This document shows positions 26,092-34,209 of a DNA stretch of 64,000 nt, piece by piece. The DNA is taken from the NCBI RefSeq assembly GCF_024494565.1, contig NZ_JANHDN010000004.1:186001-250000 (forward strand). Direction: 5' to 3'. Numbering within the stretch: position 1 is the first letter of the stretch; each line of letters begins with the position of its first letter. A model generated the notes under the pieces. That model searched no databases, was not told the DNA's origin, and saw only the letters and a program-made list of their open reading frames with translations. The position numbers were made by a program, and so were the translations under genes. This DNA comes from Halorubrum rutilum (GTDB taxonomy: Archaea > Halobacteriota > Halobacteria > Halobacteriales > Haloferacaceae).

Positions 26092-26480
26092 CGTTACGAT
26101 TCGAAACCGCACATCGGCATAAATGTTGATGGCCCGCGGTCCCATTTCCGGGATTCTCCCGCATTATCCGGGTTTTATTGCCGGTTATCGCGCTGATAAC
26201 CAGCAACATGCTCCGGTATATGCCCGTTCGACTGACCAGTCAGTCAGCGACGGGGCTCGCGCGCGCTCTCGCCTTGTCGTCTCCGCCCGCCTCGCTCATC
26301 GCCCCCGCCCGCCTCGCTCATCGCCTCTGCTCGCCTCGCGCCGCTCGCGTTTTTTTTCGGCCTCACGGGTCCTCCGCGTTCGCGTCGGCCTCACGTCTCG
26401 CCCGCGCTCGACGCCGACGGTCCCGAACGCGCGACGGCCGGAACGAACGGCTTTTCACGGGTGCTCGCGGATCCGTTGGT
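26092..26480. other. Divergent regulatory region with two perfect palindromes
   Basis: This 389-bp gap lies between the winged-helix gene (minus) and the EMC6-like gene (plus). It holds GGTTATCgcgctGATAACC at 26183-26201 and GACTGACcaGTCAGTC at 26230-26245, both perfect inverted repeats and plausible operators, plus the TATA-like box of the winged-helix gene near 26118. A T-rich run lies near 26349-26357. No gene is seen; the open frames across it lack start and composition support. Confidence 0.5.
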
Positions 26481-26789
26481 ATGAGCGACGACTCGGGCAT
26501 GTCGGGCCACGCGCGCGGCGTGGTCGTCACGACGATCTGCTGTCTGGCGGGGATCGCCGCCGGCGTCGTCTCGGCCGCCTACGTGGGCACGACCGTGGCC
26601 GCCGCACAGAGCACGACGGTCGTGCTGGTCCTCGGCGCGTTCGTGCTCGCCCAGTTCCCGCTGTACAAGGTCATCGGCGTCGGCGACTTCGGCGTCAAGG
26701 ACAACCTCTACGTGGCGTTCCTGACGTTCACGCTGTGGTTCATCAGCTACACCGTGCTGGCCACGTCCGGCGTGCAACTGGTGGCGTGA
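26481..26789 (+). CDS. EMC6-like small membrane protein
   Basis: This 102-residue protein has three hydrophobic helices (about 12-36, 42-62, 74-98). The second and third carry VVLVLGAFVLAQFPLYKVIG and VKDNLYVAFLTFTLWFISYT, characteristic of archaeal EMC6-like membrane proteins. EMC6 belongs to the membrane-protein insertase complex in eukaryotes; the archaeal role is inferred as membrane protein biogenesis. Its stop is followed 1 nt later by the RLI start, so the two genes are surely co-transcribed. That links membrane protein insertion to ribosome recycling. Confidence 0.75.
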   Translation: MSDDSGMSGHARGVVVTTICCLAGIAAGVVSAAYVGTTVAAAQSTTVVLVLGAFVLAQFPLYKVIGVGDFGVKDNLYVAFLTFTLWFISYTVLATSGVQLVA

Positions 26790-26790
26790 G

Positions 26791-28611
26791 ATGGCGGACG
26801 ACAGCATCGCCGTGGTCGACCTCGACAGGTGTCAGCCCGACCGGTGTAACTACGAGTGCGCGAACTACTGCCCGCCGAACCGGACGGGCAAGGAGTGCAT
26901 CACCGAGCGCGGCGAGGACGCGGTCGAGGGCGACCCGGACCAGATCCACATCTCCGAGGAGATCTGTCTGGGCGAGACCTGCGGGATCTGCGTCGAGAAG
27001 TGCCCGTTCGACGCGATCGAGATCATCAACCTCCCCTCCGAGCTCGACGAGGACCCGGTCCACCGCTACGGCGAGAACGCCTTCTCGCTGTACGGGCTTC
27101 CGACCCCCGAGCCGGGCAACGTCACCGGCATCCTCGGCCCGAACGGGATCGGGAAGTCGACCGCGATCCACGGGCTCGCCGGCGAGATGGTCCCGAACCT
27201 CGGCGACCACGAGGCGGAGGCCGACTGGGACCGCGTGCTCGACCGGTTCCGCGGCACGGGGCTTCAGAACTACCTGAAATCGCTGAAGGCGGGCGACGTG
27301 AGCGTCTCCCGCAAACCCCAGTACGTCGACCAGATCCCGAAGCAGTTCGACGGCAACACCCGCGAGCTGCTGGAGCGCACCGACGAGCGCGGCGCGCTCG
27401 ACGAGCTGATCGAGCGGCTCAACATCGCCCCGGTGATGGACCAGGACATCGACTCCATCTCCGGCGGGGAGCTCCAGCGCGTCGCCATCGCGGCGTGTCT
27501 CGCCCGCGACGCCGACTTCTACTTCCTCGACGAGATCACCCCCTATCTCGACATCGGCCAGCGGATGATCGTCGCCCGGCTCATCCGGGAGCTGGCGGAC
27601 GACGACGCCGCCGACCGCTCGATGCTCGTCGTCGAGCACGACCTCGCCATCCTCGACCTGCTCGCCGACACCCTCCACGTCGCCTACGGGGAGCCCGGCG
27701 CGTACGGGGTCATCACCGATCCCAAGTCGGTCCGCAACGGGATCAACGAGTACCTGAAGGGGTACCTCGACAACGAGAACATGCGGATCCGCCCCTCCGC
27801 GATCACCTTCGAGGAGCACGCGCCCCGCGTCGCCTCGCGCAGCGAGACGCTGGTGGAGTACCCCGACCTCTCGAAGTCGTACGGCGACGGCGAGTTCGAA
27901 CTGCACGTCGAGGGCGGCGAGATCAACCACTCCGAGGTGCTCGGCGTCGTCGGGCCGAACGGGATCGGGAAGTCGACGCTCGCGAAGCTGTTCGCGGGCT
28001 CGCTGGAGCCGGACGAGGGCGCGCTCGACTTCGCGCTCGACATCGCGTACAAGCCGCAGTACATCGAGATCGACCAGCCGATGCGCGTCGACGCGTTCCT
28101 CTCCTCGATCACCGACGAGTTCGGCTCCTCCTACTGGAACACGGAGGTCGCCCAGCCGCTCCAACTGGAGCGGATCATGGAGCAGAACCTCGCGGACCTG
28201 TCGGGCGGCGAGCGCCAGCGCGTCGCCATCGCGGCCTGTCTCTCCGAGGACGCCGACCTCTACCTGCTCGACGAGCCCTCCGCGCACCTCGACGTCGAGC
28301 AGCGCGTCCGCGCGACGACGGCGATCCGTCGGTACGCCGAGAACCACGACGCGACCGTGATGGTGATCGACCACGACATCTACATGATCGACCTCCTCGC
28401 CGACCGCCTGATGGTGTTCGACGGCGAGCCGGCCGAGCGCGGTCGCGCCGCGCCGCCGCAGGACATGCGCGACGGGATGAACGAGTTCCTCGCCGACCTC
28501 GACATCACCTTCCGCCGCGACGAGCGCACGGGCCGCCCCCGGATCAACAAGCCGGGTTCGCAGCTCGACAGCAGGCAGAAGCGCGAGGGCGAGTACTACT
28601 ACTCCGGATGA
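26791..28611 (+). CDS. Ribosome recycling ATPase RLI/ABCE1
   Basis: This 606-residue protein is full length. The N-terminal Fe-S domain has the eight cysteines in C-x-x-x-x-C-N-Y-E-C-x-x-x-C and CLGETCGICVEKCPF (about 10-70). The first ABC domain has GILGPNGIGKSTAIHGLAG (Walker A, about 111-129), SGGELQRVAIAACLARDADF and FLDEITPYLD. The second has GVVGPNGIGKSTLAKLFAG (about 386-404), LSGGERQRVAIAACLSEDAD and LLDEPSAHLD. It splits post-termination 70S ribosomes with aRF1 and aPelota. It starts 1 nt after the EMC6-like gene and is followed by the small conserved gene at 28683. Confidence 0.97.
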   Translation: MADDSIAVVDLDRCQPDRCNYECANYCPPNRTGKECITERGEDAVEGDPDQIHISEEICLGETCGICVEKCPFDAIEIINLPSELDEDPVHRYGENAFSLYGLPTPEPGNVTGILGPNGIGKSTAIHGLAGEMVPNLGDHEAEADWDRVLDRFRGTGLQNYLKSLKAGDVSVSRKPQYVDQIPKQFDGNTRELLERTDERGALDELIERLNIAPVMDQDIDSISGGELQRVAIAACLARDADFYFLDEITPYLDIGQRMIVARLIRELADDDAADRSMLVVEHDLAILDLLADTLHVAYGEPGAYGVITDPKSVRNGINEYLKGYLDNENMRIRPSAITFEEHAPRVASRSETLVEYPDLSKSYGDGEFELHVEGGEINHSEVLGVVGPNGIGKSTLAKLFAGSLEPDEGALDFALDIAYKPQYIEIDQPMRVDAFLSSITDEFGSSYWNTEVAQPLQLERIMEQNLADLSGGERQRVAIAACLSEDADLYLLDEPSAHLDVEQRVRATTAIRRYAENHDATVMVIDHDIYMIDLLADRLMVFDGEPAERGRAAPPQDMRDGMNEFLADLDITFRRDERTGRPRINKPGSQLDSRQKREGEYYYSG

Positions 28612-28682
28612 GGGAAGGCCTCACCGCCGGACCGATCCGCCGTATCGAAGCGATTAAGCACGGAACCCGCGAACGGCGGGGT

Positions 28683-28949
28683 ATGCAACACCTCATCATT
28701 CGCGGCGACCCCGGGATCCGGCGGGACGCGGTGATCGAGTACGAGGGCGAGGAGCTGGTCTGTTTCGGCATCAACGTCCAGGGCGGCTGGCACGGCCCGG
28801 ACGAGCCCCAGCTCTGGTGCACCGTCGGCAGCGAGGACGAGCGCGAGGCGTACGACAAACGGGAGTACGTACCGCACTGGCTCGACGTTGACGCGGTCGA
28901 CGCCGAGGAGGTCGAGGTGCTCAGCGAGAAGGGCGAGCTCGCGGTCTGA
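28683..28949 (+). CDS. Conserved small haloarchaeal protein (HAH_0734-like), 88 aa
   Basis: This 88-residue acidic protein starts MQHLIIRGDPGIRRDAVIEY, continues EGEELVCFGINVQGGWHGPD, and ends with an alternating acidic segment (DAVDAEEVEVLSEKGELAV). It is probably a small beta-rich fold. I recall a haloarchaeal family with this N-terminus named after HAH_0734, with unknown function. It begins 71 nt after RLI, with a GC-rich spacer that shows no strong TATA box, so read-through from the RLI operon is likely. Confidence 0.7.
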   Translation: MQHLIIRGDPGIRRDAVIEYEGEELVCFGINVQGGWHGPDEPQLWCTVGSEDEREAYDKREYVPHWLDVDAVDAEEVEVLSEKGELAV

Positions 28950-28980
28950 GGTCGCGGCCTGTTCTACGCTACGCTCCGCC

Positions 28981-29661
28981 CTACACCGGCGGGTCCGCCA
29001 GCCACGCCTCGATCGCGCCGGCCATCGCGCCGCGGCGGTGGACCGTCCCCGCTTCCGGATCGACGACGGTGCTCTCCGTGCCGGGCGTCTCGCCGTCGTC
29101 GATCACCGCGCCGACCCCCTCGCGGATCCGGTCGTCGAGGTCGGCGGGGTCGGTGACGCTACCCGTTCCGGAGACGTTCGCGCTCGTCGCGGTGAGCGGG
29201 CCGGTCTCACGGAGGAGCGCCCTCGCGACCGGCTGGTCGGGCACGCGGATCCCGACCCGGTCGCTCCCGGCGGTGAGCGCGTCGGGCACCGCGTCGCCGC
29301 GCTCGATGACGACCGTCACCGGGCCGGGGAGGAACGCCCGGGCGAACGCGACCGCGAACTCGGTGGGGCGGGCGTAGCGAAGCGCGTCGTCGACGCTCGC
29401 GACGCCCAGCGAGAGCGGCTTCGACCGGTCGCGGCCCTTCAGCTCGAAGGCGCGCTCGACGGCGTCGGCGTCGAGCGCGTCGGCGCCGAGCCCGTACACC
29501 GTCTCCGTGGGGTAGACGACGGGCTCGCCGTCGGCGACCGCCGCGGCCGCCCGCCGGACGTCGTCACGGCGGCTCGCGGCGTCGCGTCCCGGGTCCGCGT
29601 CGCGTCCGGGATCCGGCTCGGATCCGGGCCGAGGCTCCCGATCGTCTGTGTCGTCCGTCAC
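28981..29661 (-). CDS. L-threonylcarbamoyladenylate synthase (Sua5/YrdC family)
   Basis: This 226-residue protein has an acidic disordered start (about 1-30) followed by the YrdC/Sua5 core: PVVYPTETVYGLGADA (about 54-69), K-G-R-D-R-S-K-P-L-S-L (about 85-95), FLPGPVTVVIE (about 117-127) and the Ser-rich ATP motif GPLTATSANVSGTG (about 153-166). It makes threonylcarbamoyl-AMP from Thr, bicarbonate and ATP for t6A at position 37 of ANN-decoding tRNAs. It lacks the long C-terminal Sua5 domain, so it is a YrdC-length enzyme. Convergent with the gene at 28683. Confidence 0.92.
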   Translation of the reverse strand: MTDDTDDREPRPGSEPDPGRDADPGRDAASRRDDVRRAAAAVADGEPVVYPTETVYGLGADALDADAVERAFELKGRDRSKPLSLGVASVDDALRYARPTEFAVAFARAFLPGPVTVVIERGDAVPDALTAGSDRVGIRVPDQPVARALLRETGPLTATSANVSGTGSVTDPADLDDRIREGVGAVIDDGETPGTESTVVDPEAGTVHRRGAMAGAIEAWLADPPV

Positions 29662-29793
29662 GGCCGACCGTTCGGCCGCGATTTAAAAAAGGATGACGTG
29701 TGTGGGCGACGCGGTCGCACGGCGGAGACCGTCGTCGGGACCAGTCGAACCGGCGTCGACGAGGCCTCGGTCGAGCCGATATCGACGACGGTC

Positions 29794-30312
29794 TCAGTCG
29801 ACGAGCCGACCGATCGCGTCGTCGATCGCCTCGGCGTCGGGGAACTCGGGGTGCTCGCTCGCGACCCACGCGTACTCGACGGTGCGGTCGGCGTCGAGGA
29901 GGAACACGGCCGGGCGCGTCTCGGTGATCCCGGTCATGCCGTCGATGTCGTGAGCGACGCCGTACTCCTCGATCACGCCCGCGCCGGGGTCCGAGAAGAT
30001 CCGGACGTCCTCGCCGCGCTCGGCGAGCAGGCGCTTGTGGGCGTACGGCGACGAGATCGAGAGGCCGACCACGTCGAGGTCGTCGGCCCACCCGTGGTCG
30101 TCGATCGTGTTGTAGAGGTAGGTCGCCTGGAAGGCGCCGTCCATCGGATGGAAGACGAGGAGCGTCGGCCCGTCGACGACGTCGTCGAGCGCGCGGTCCT
30201 CCCAGTACTCCTCGTTCACGAGAGGGCGGGTGAAGTCGGGCGCCGCGTCGCCCTCGGCGACGTGGTCCGTCTCGGGCAGGGAGACGACGTCGAAGTCGGG
30301 CATCTCAGGCAC
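29794..30312 (-). CDS. Peroxiredoxin-like thioredoxin-fold protein lacking all cysteines
   Basis: This 172-residue AhpC/TSA-fold protein has the family start (EGDAAPDFTRPLVNEEYW, about 20-37), the strand TLLVFHPMDGAFQATYLYNT (about 50-69) where the peroxidatic Cys normally sits in the PxxFTxxC loop, LDVVGLSISSPYAHKRLLAE, and RPAVFLLDADRTVEYAW (about 133-149). The peroxidatic position is occupied by non-cysteine residues, and the whole protein contains no Cys, so thiol peroxidase activity is not expected. Its start overlaps the end of the glutaredoxin-like gene by 8 nt, which gives a two-gene operon. The fold assignment is firm; the activity is unknown. Confidence 0.82.
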   Translation of the reverse strand: MPEMPDFDVVSLPETDHVAEGDAAPDFTRPLVNEEYWEDRALDDVVDGPTLLVFHPMDGAFQATYLYNTIDDHGWADDLDVVGLSISSPYAHKRLLAERGEDVRIFSDPGAGVIEEYGVAHDIDGMTGITETRPAVFLLDADRTVEYAWVASEHPEFPDAEAIDDAIGRLVD

Positions 30313-30631
30313 CTCCCTCGTCGACTGCGCGGCCCCCGTCGGTCGCCGCGTCGTCGACTGCGCGGCCCCCGTCGGCCGCCGCGTCGCCGTACGTCCCTTC
30401 GAGGTACTCCACGATGTTCGCGCTCTCGGACATCGTCACCCCGGTCTCGCGGTCGACGATCGCCGGGACGCTCCGGGCGCCGGAAACGCGCTTGACGACG
30501 TTCCGCTCCGAGTGCATCGGCTCGACGTACCGGGACTCGTACTCCAGGCCGAACCGGTTCAGGGTCCGGACGACGCGCTCGCAGTACGGGCACGCCTGTA
30601 ACCTGTACAGGGTGATCTGTGGCTCCGTCAT
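30305..30631 (-). CDS. Glutaredoxin-like protein (GST N-terminal type), CPYC active site
   Basis: This 108-residue protein has a thioredoxin fold at residues 1-82: ITLYRLQACPYCERVVRTLN with the active-site CPYC (about 14-17), the cis-Pro motif SVPAIVDRETG (about 54-64) and SANIVEYLEGTYG (about 71-83). Its remaining tail is two copies of an acidic/Gly-rich unit (DGGRAVD) made by a 33-bp tandem duplication. It probably reduces disulfides using a low-molecular-weight thiol, gamma-glutamylcysteine in haloarchaea. The ATG at 30631 matches the fold start. Its stop overlaps the start of the cysteine-free peroxiredoxin-like gene. Confidence 0.85.
   Translation of the reverse strand: MTEPQITLYRLQACPYCERVVRTLNRFGLEYESRYVEPMHSERNVVKRVSGARSVPAIVDRETGVTMSESANIVEYLEGTYGDAAADGGRAVDDAATDGGRAVDEGGA
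30318..30383. repeat. 33-bp tandem duplication in the glutaredoxin 3' end
   Basis: Two head-to-tail 33-bp units (30318-30350 and 30351-30383) differ at one base. They encode the repeated acidic tail of the glutaredoxin-like protein and keep the frame. Confidence 0.9.
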
Positions 30632-30810
30632 GGGCGTCGATTCGACCGCGGGACGTGTAATCGTGTCGGCCGCGGCACGCTCCGCGCTCGCCCGGCGCGA
30701 TCGAGAGCGATCCGCGGTCCGTCTCGCCGCCGACCGCCAACCGCCGACCGCCGACCCGTTCCGCCGCCGACCGCCGGTTCGCCCGCTCGTCCGGGTCGCC
30801 GAAGGTAATC

Positions 30811-30818
30811 CTTTAACC
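30811..30818 (+). promoter_or_regulatory. TATA box for the CNNM/CorC gene
   Basis: CTTTAACC is centred 24 nt before the ATG at 30838. This favours that ATG over the one two codons later and implies a leaderless mRNA. Confidence 0.55.
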
Positions 30819-30837
30819 ATCCGCCGCCGGAAGACGA

Positions 30838-32220
30838 ATGAATATGGGCTTGTCGTCGAGCACGCTGACAGCCGGTCTGCTACAGCTGCCGATGCCGGGG
30901 GAGAACGCGGTGACGGTCCTCGGCGTCCTCGCCATCCTGACGCTGATCGGCCTGTCCGCGTTCTTCTCCTCGTCGGAGATCGCGATGTTCTCCCTCCCGC
31001 AGCACCGCGTGGACAGCCTCGTCGACGAGGGGGTCACGGGCGCGAAGACGATCCGCGACATGAAGGAGAACCCCCACCGGCTGCTCGTGACGATCCTCGT
31101 CGGCAACAACATCGTCAACGTCGCGATGACCTCCATCGCGACCGCGCTGTTCGGATTCTACCTCTCCAGCGGGCAGTCCGTGCTGGCGACGACGTTCGGG
31201 ATCACCACCCTCGTCCTGATCTTCGGCGAGAGCGCCCCCAAGTCCTACGCCGTCGAGAACACCGAGTCGTGGGCGCTCCGGATCGCCCGCCCGCTGAAGG
31301 CCTCGGAGTACGCGCTCTACCCGCTGGTGGTGCTGTTCGACTACATCGTGAAGGGCGTCAACAGCGTCATCGGGGGCTCCGCGGCGATCGAGTCGACGTA
31401 CGTCACCCGCGACGAGATCCAGGACATCATCGAGACGGGCGAGCGCGAGGGCGTCATCGAGGAGGAGGAGCGCGAGATGCTCGACCGCATCTTCCGGTTC
31501 AACAACACCATCGCCAAGGAGGTGATGACGCCCCGCCTCGACGTCACCGCGGTCGCGAAGGAGCAGCCGGTCGAGGAGGCGATCGAGACGTGCATCCAGG
31601 CCGACCACGAGCGCGTCCCCGTCTACGAGGGCAACCTCGACAACATCATCGGCGTGGTGACCGTCCGGGACCTCGTCCGCGAGCTGCGCTACTCCGAGGG
31701 CGAGCCGTCGCTGGCGCGGGTCGTCAAGCCGACGCTGCACGTCCCCGAGTCGAAGAACGCCGACGAGCTGCTCGCGGAGATGCAGGAGAACCGCCTCCAG
31801 ATGGTCACCGTCATCGACGAGTTCGGCACCACGGAGGGGATCATCACCCTCGAAGACATGGTCGAGGAGATCGTCGGCGAGATCTTGGAGGGCGACGAGG
31901 AGGCGCCCGTCGAGTTCCTCGAAGAGAACGTCGCGGTCGTCCAGGGGGAGGTGAACATCGACGAGGTCAACGAGATCCTCGGCATCGACCTCCCGGAGGG
32001 CGAGGAGTTCGAGACGCTCGCCGGCTTCGTCTTCAACCGCGCCGGCCGCCTCGTCGAGGAGGGCGAGGAGATCAATTTCGACGGGGTCCGGATCCGCATC
32101 GAGCGCGTGGACAACACGCGGATCATGTCGGCGCGCGTAACGGTGCTCGACGTCGACGAAGAGGGGGCCGAGAAGGGCGGGGCCGGCGAGGCCGAAACGG
32201 CGCCCGACGACGCGGTATAA
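30838..32220 (+). CDS. CNNM/HlyC/CorC-family membrane protein with CBS pair
   Basis: This 460-residue protein has an N-terminal DUF21/CNNM transmembrane domain (helices at about 22-46, 82-108, 113-135, 150-175) with SSSEIAMFSLPQHRVDSLVD and IFGESAPKSYAVEN. A helical linker (DEIQDIIETGEREGVIEEEE) leads to two CBS domains (about 220-345, MTPRLDVTAVAKEQPVEEAI and LLAEMQENRLQMVTVIDEFG) and a C-terminal CorC_HlyC domain (about 365-445). Such proteins are linked to Mg2+/Co2+ efflux or sodium/magnesium exchange, with adenine nucleotides binding the CBS pair. The acidic tail is variable. Repeat copy E follows on the opposite strand. Confidence 0.93.
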   Translation: MNMGLSSSTLTAGLLQLPMPGENAVTVLGVLAILTLIGLSAFFSSSEIAMFSLPQHRVDSLVDEGVTGAKTIRDMKENPHRLLVTILVGNNIVNVAMTSIATALFGFYLSSGQSVLATTFGITTLVLIFGESAPKSYAVENTESWALRIARPLKASEYALYPLVVLFDYIVKGVNSVIGGSAAIESTYVTRDEIQDIIETGEREGVIEEEEREMLDRIFRFNNTIAKEVMTPRLDVTAVAKEQPVEEAIETCIQADHERVPVYEGNLDNIIGVVTVRDLVRELRYSEGEPSLARVVKPTLHVPESKNADELLAEMQENRLQMVTVIDEFGTTEGIITLEDMVEEIVGEILEGDEEAPVEFLEENVAVVQGEVNIDEVNEILGIDLPEGEEFETLAGFVFNRAGRLVEEGEEINFDGVRIRIERVDNTRIMSARVTVLDVDEEGAEKGGAGEAETAPDDAV

Positions 32221-32269
32221 GTCGCCCGTACGCATCGTTCGGGCGATGGCGATCACTTGTGAGTCGTTG

Positions 32270-32598
32270 CTGTCGCCGGTGCGGTGAACTCCCCCAAAGC
32301 CTCAGCCGCTCGGCTGTACGTCGTGGCCGTCGCTGGTGCGGTACACACCTCCAAAGCCCCAGCCGTGAGCGGGACGCACGCTCGCTGCGGTCCTCAGTCG
32401 GTCGCTATCGCTCCCTCCTTGCGGTCCTTTCGTCGCCTGCGTCCCGCTCACGGCTGCCCCTTTGAGTCCCACTCCGACCGCAACCGCACGGCACCTCACG
32501 CCTCCCCAGCCTCGTCGCGGGCGGCTGGCGCCGCCAGCGACTCCCTCGCGCGGTGCTGCTCGGCCGCGGAGCGGCCTCGCAGGCACGCGCCGCCGCAC
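32270..32598 (-). repeat. Structured-RNA candidate repeat, copy E
   Basis: Copy E, minus strand. P1: TGC-GA-GGCCGC / GCGGCC-GA-GCA. P2: GTCGC-T-GGCGGC / GCCGCC-C-GCGAC. P3 variable arm, 16 bp perfect: TGCGTCCCGCTCACGG (32438-32453) / CCGTGAGCGGGACGCA (32363-32378). The boxes GTGGGACTCAAAGGGGCAG and CTGGGGCTTTGGAGGTG are intact, and a second tail unit follows at 57 nt. A TATA box at 32605-32612 lies upstream. It occupies the gap between two convergent genes. Confidence 0.87.
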
Positions 32599-32604
32599 TA
32601 TTCA

Positions 32605-32612
32605 TTTATAAA
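32605..32612 (-). promoter_or_regulatory. TATA box upstream of repeat copy E
   Basis: TTTATAAA lies on the strand of copy E. The distance from TATAAA to the GGCGCG that opens the element is 19 nt, matching copies D (19) and G (18). Confidence 0.6.
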
Positions 32613-32677
32613 CAGTTGTCGTCGATCGCCCGTGCCGTGTTCGAACCCCTACCCCTCTCTCAGCCTCTCATCGCCCC

Positions 32678-33409
32678 TCACACCGCGTACGCCCGGGCGG
32701 CCGCGACGAGCGCCTTCCGGTAGTCGCTCTCGGAGGGGTCGGGACCGAGCCCGAGGAAGCGCTCCTTGAACGCGTCGACGTCGACCGCGTCGGTGTCGCT
32801 GCCGGCGGCGCGCGCGAGGTCGTAGATCCGGTGGTCTCGTCCGGCGATCTCGTGGCGCTCGACGAGGGCGAGCGCGAACGCGGCGTTGACCGCGGTGATC
32901 TCCGGGTCGGCGCCGGCCGTCACGGGCGGCGAGCCGTCCCGCGAGACGGCGGGGCGGTCGGCGACAGCGGCCGCGAGGGTGGACTCCAGGAAGCCGAGGA
33001 GCTTGTCCGCGGGCGCGACGGAGAGGGTGATGTCGTCGGCGTAGATGTCCTTCATGTGGTTCGCGATCTGGTAGCAGTGCGCGAGCTTGCGGCGCTCCAC
33101 CTTTTCGCCCGAGAGGCCCAGGTAGAGCGCCTCCTCCGTCGACTGGACGTGCGAGGCGTGGCCCTCCTCGTAGCGGGCCATGTGCGAGAGCTCGTGGACG
33201 GCCAGCTCGCGGGCCATCGCGCTGGTGGCGGCGCGCTTCGAGACGTTGAGGACGTGGTAGCCGTCGTAGTGGCCGGCCCACGTCCGCTCGTCGGGGTCCT
33301 CGCGCACCTTCACGTGAACCGGATCGTCGAGGGACCACTCGGTCTCGAACAGGTCGGCGGCGCCGAGGAACGGATCGGGGGGAACGTCACCCTGCACGCG
33401 GAGATCCAT
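32678..33409 (-). CDS. Haloarchaeal zinc-metallopeptidase-like protein of unknown function
   Basis: This 243-residue soluble protein contains VHELSHMARYEEGHASH (about 68-84). This places two His around a Glu (H-E-L-S-H) and a further E-x-G-H, a gluzincin-like metal site. The surroundings are RDEPDERTWAGHYDGYHVLN-like strands before it and helices after (LAHCYQIANHMKDIYADDIT, about 109-128). It has no signal peptide, so it acts in the cytoplasm. It looks like a haloarchaeal family, possibly the one called DUF5781 (from memory, uncertain). I infer a peptidase fold; activity and substrate are not known. Monocistronic. Confidence 0.7.
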   Translation of the reverse strand: MDLRVQGDVPPDPFLGAADLFETEWSLDDPVHVKVREDPDERTWAGHYDGYHVLNVSKRAATSAMARELAVHELSHMARYEEGHASHVQSTEEALYLGLSGEKVERRKLAHCYQIANHMKDIYADDITLSVAPADKLLGFLESTLAAAVADRPAVSRDGSPPVTAGADPEITAVNAAFALALVERHEIAGRDHRIYDLARAAGSDTDAVDVDAFKERFLGLGPDPSESDYRKALVAAARAYAV

Positions 33410-33483
33410 GCGTACCGTTCACACGACGGCGGGCGGTAAGTTTCTTGCGCCCCTCGGCGCGGACCGCCGAGCGCGGCGGTCGC

Positions 33484-34209
33484 CTACTCGCGCACGGCGC
33501 CCACGACGAGGTAGACGATCGGGGTGTCGAGGACGGCGATCGCGAGCTTGAGGAGGTATTGCCCGAGGCCGAGCGTGAGGAGGAGCGACGGCGCGAACGG
33601 CTCCCCGGTCCCGAGCAGGACCGGCGCGACGTAGAACGCGACGCCGACGAAGATCACGGTGTCGATCGCCTGACTCGTCGCGGTCGAGGCGATGTTGCGG
33701 AGCCACAGCAGCCCCTCGCCGGTGCGGTCGCGGATCGCGTGGAAGACGAACACGTCCCAGTTCTGGCTCACGACGTACGCGAGCAGGCTGCCGGCGACGA
33801 CGCCAGTCGCCGGCGCGAGAGCGGTGTCGAACGCGGCCGAGATCTCGGGATTCACGCCGGGGGCGGCGAGCGTCGACCACACCAGCGCGAGGACGAGGAA
33901 GTTCGCGAGGAACGCGACGTTGACGACCACCTGCGCGGCGCGGCGGCCGTACAGCTCGGCGTAGCAGTCGGACGCGAGGAACGTCAGCGCGTACGCGAGC
34001 GCGGCGCCCGGCAGGGTGATCTCGGCGCCGACGACCGGGAGCGCGACCGGGAGCGGCAGCGCGAGCACCTTCGCGGCGGTGAGCTGCGCGGTCGCTAGGG
34101 CGACGACGAACAGGGTGATCAGCCCGACCGCGGCCACCGCGGAGCGGTCGAGCGGGTCGGCCGCGAAGGGGCCGCCGCTCCGGGCCTCTCCCCGCGTCCG
34201 GCTACTCAT
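33484..34209 (-). CDS. Queuosine/archaeosine precursor transporter (YhhQ/VUT family)
   Basis: This 241-residue membrane protein has about six helices and the family motif FLASDCYAELYGRRAAQVVV (about 78-97). It also has PGAALAYALTF before it and RNIASTATSQAIDTVIFVGV (about 170-189) with the conserved Ser/Gln-Asp helix. Bacterial homologues import preQ0/preQ1; in archaea preQ0 feeds archaeosine at tRNA position 15. Its start overlaps the RHH gene by 8 nt, so the RHH regulator and transporter are one operon, which suggests regulation of preQ0 uptake by the RHH protein (inference). Confidence 0.9.
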   Translation of the reverse strand: MSSRTRGEARSGGPFAADPLDRSAVAAVGLITLFVVALATAQLTAAKVLALPLPVALPVVGAEITLPGAALAYALTFLASDCYAELYGRRAAQVVVNVAFLANFLVLALVWSTLAAPGVNPEISAAFDTALAPATGVVAGSLLAYVVSQNWDVFVFHAIRDRTGEGLLWLRNIASTATSQAIDTVIFVGVAFYVAPVLLGTGEPFAPSLLLTLGLGQYLLKLAIAVLDTPIVYLVVGAVRE

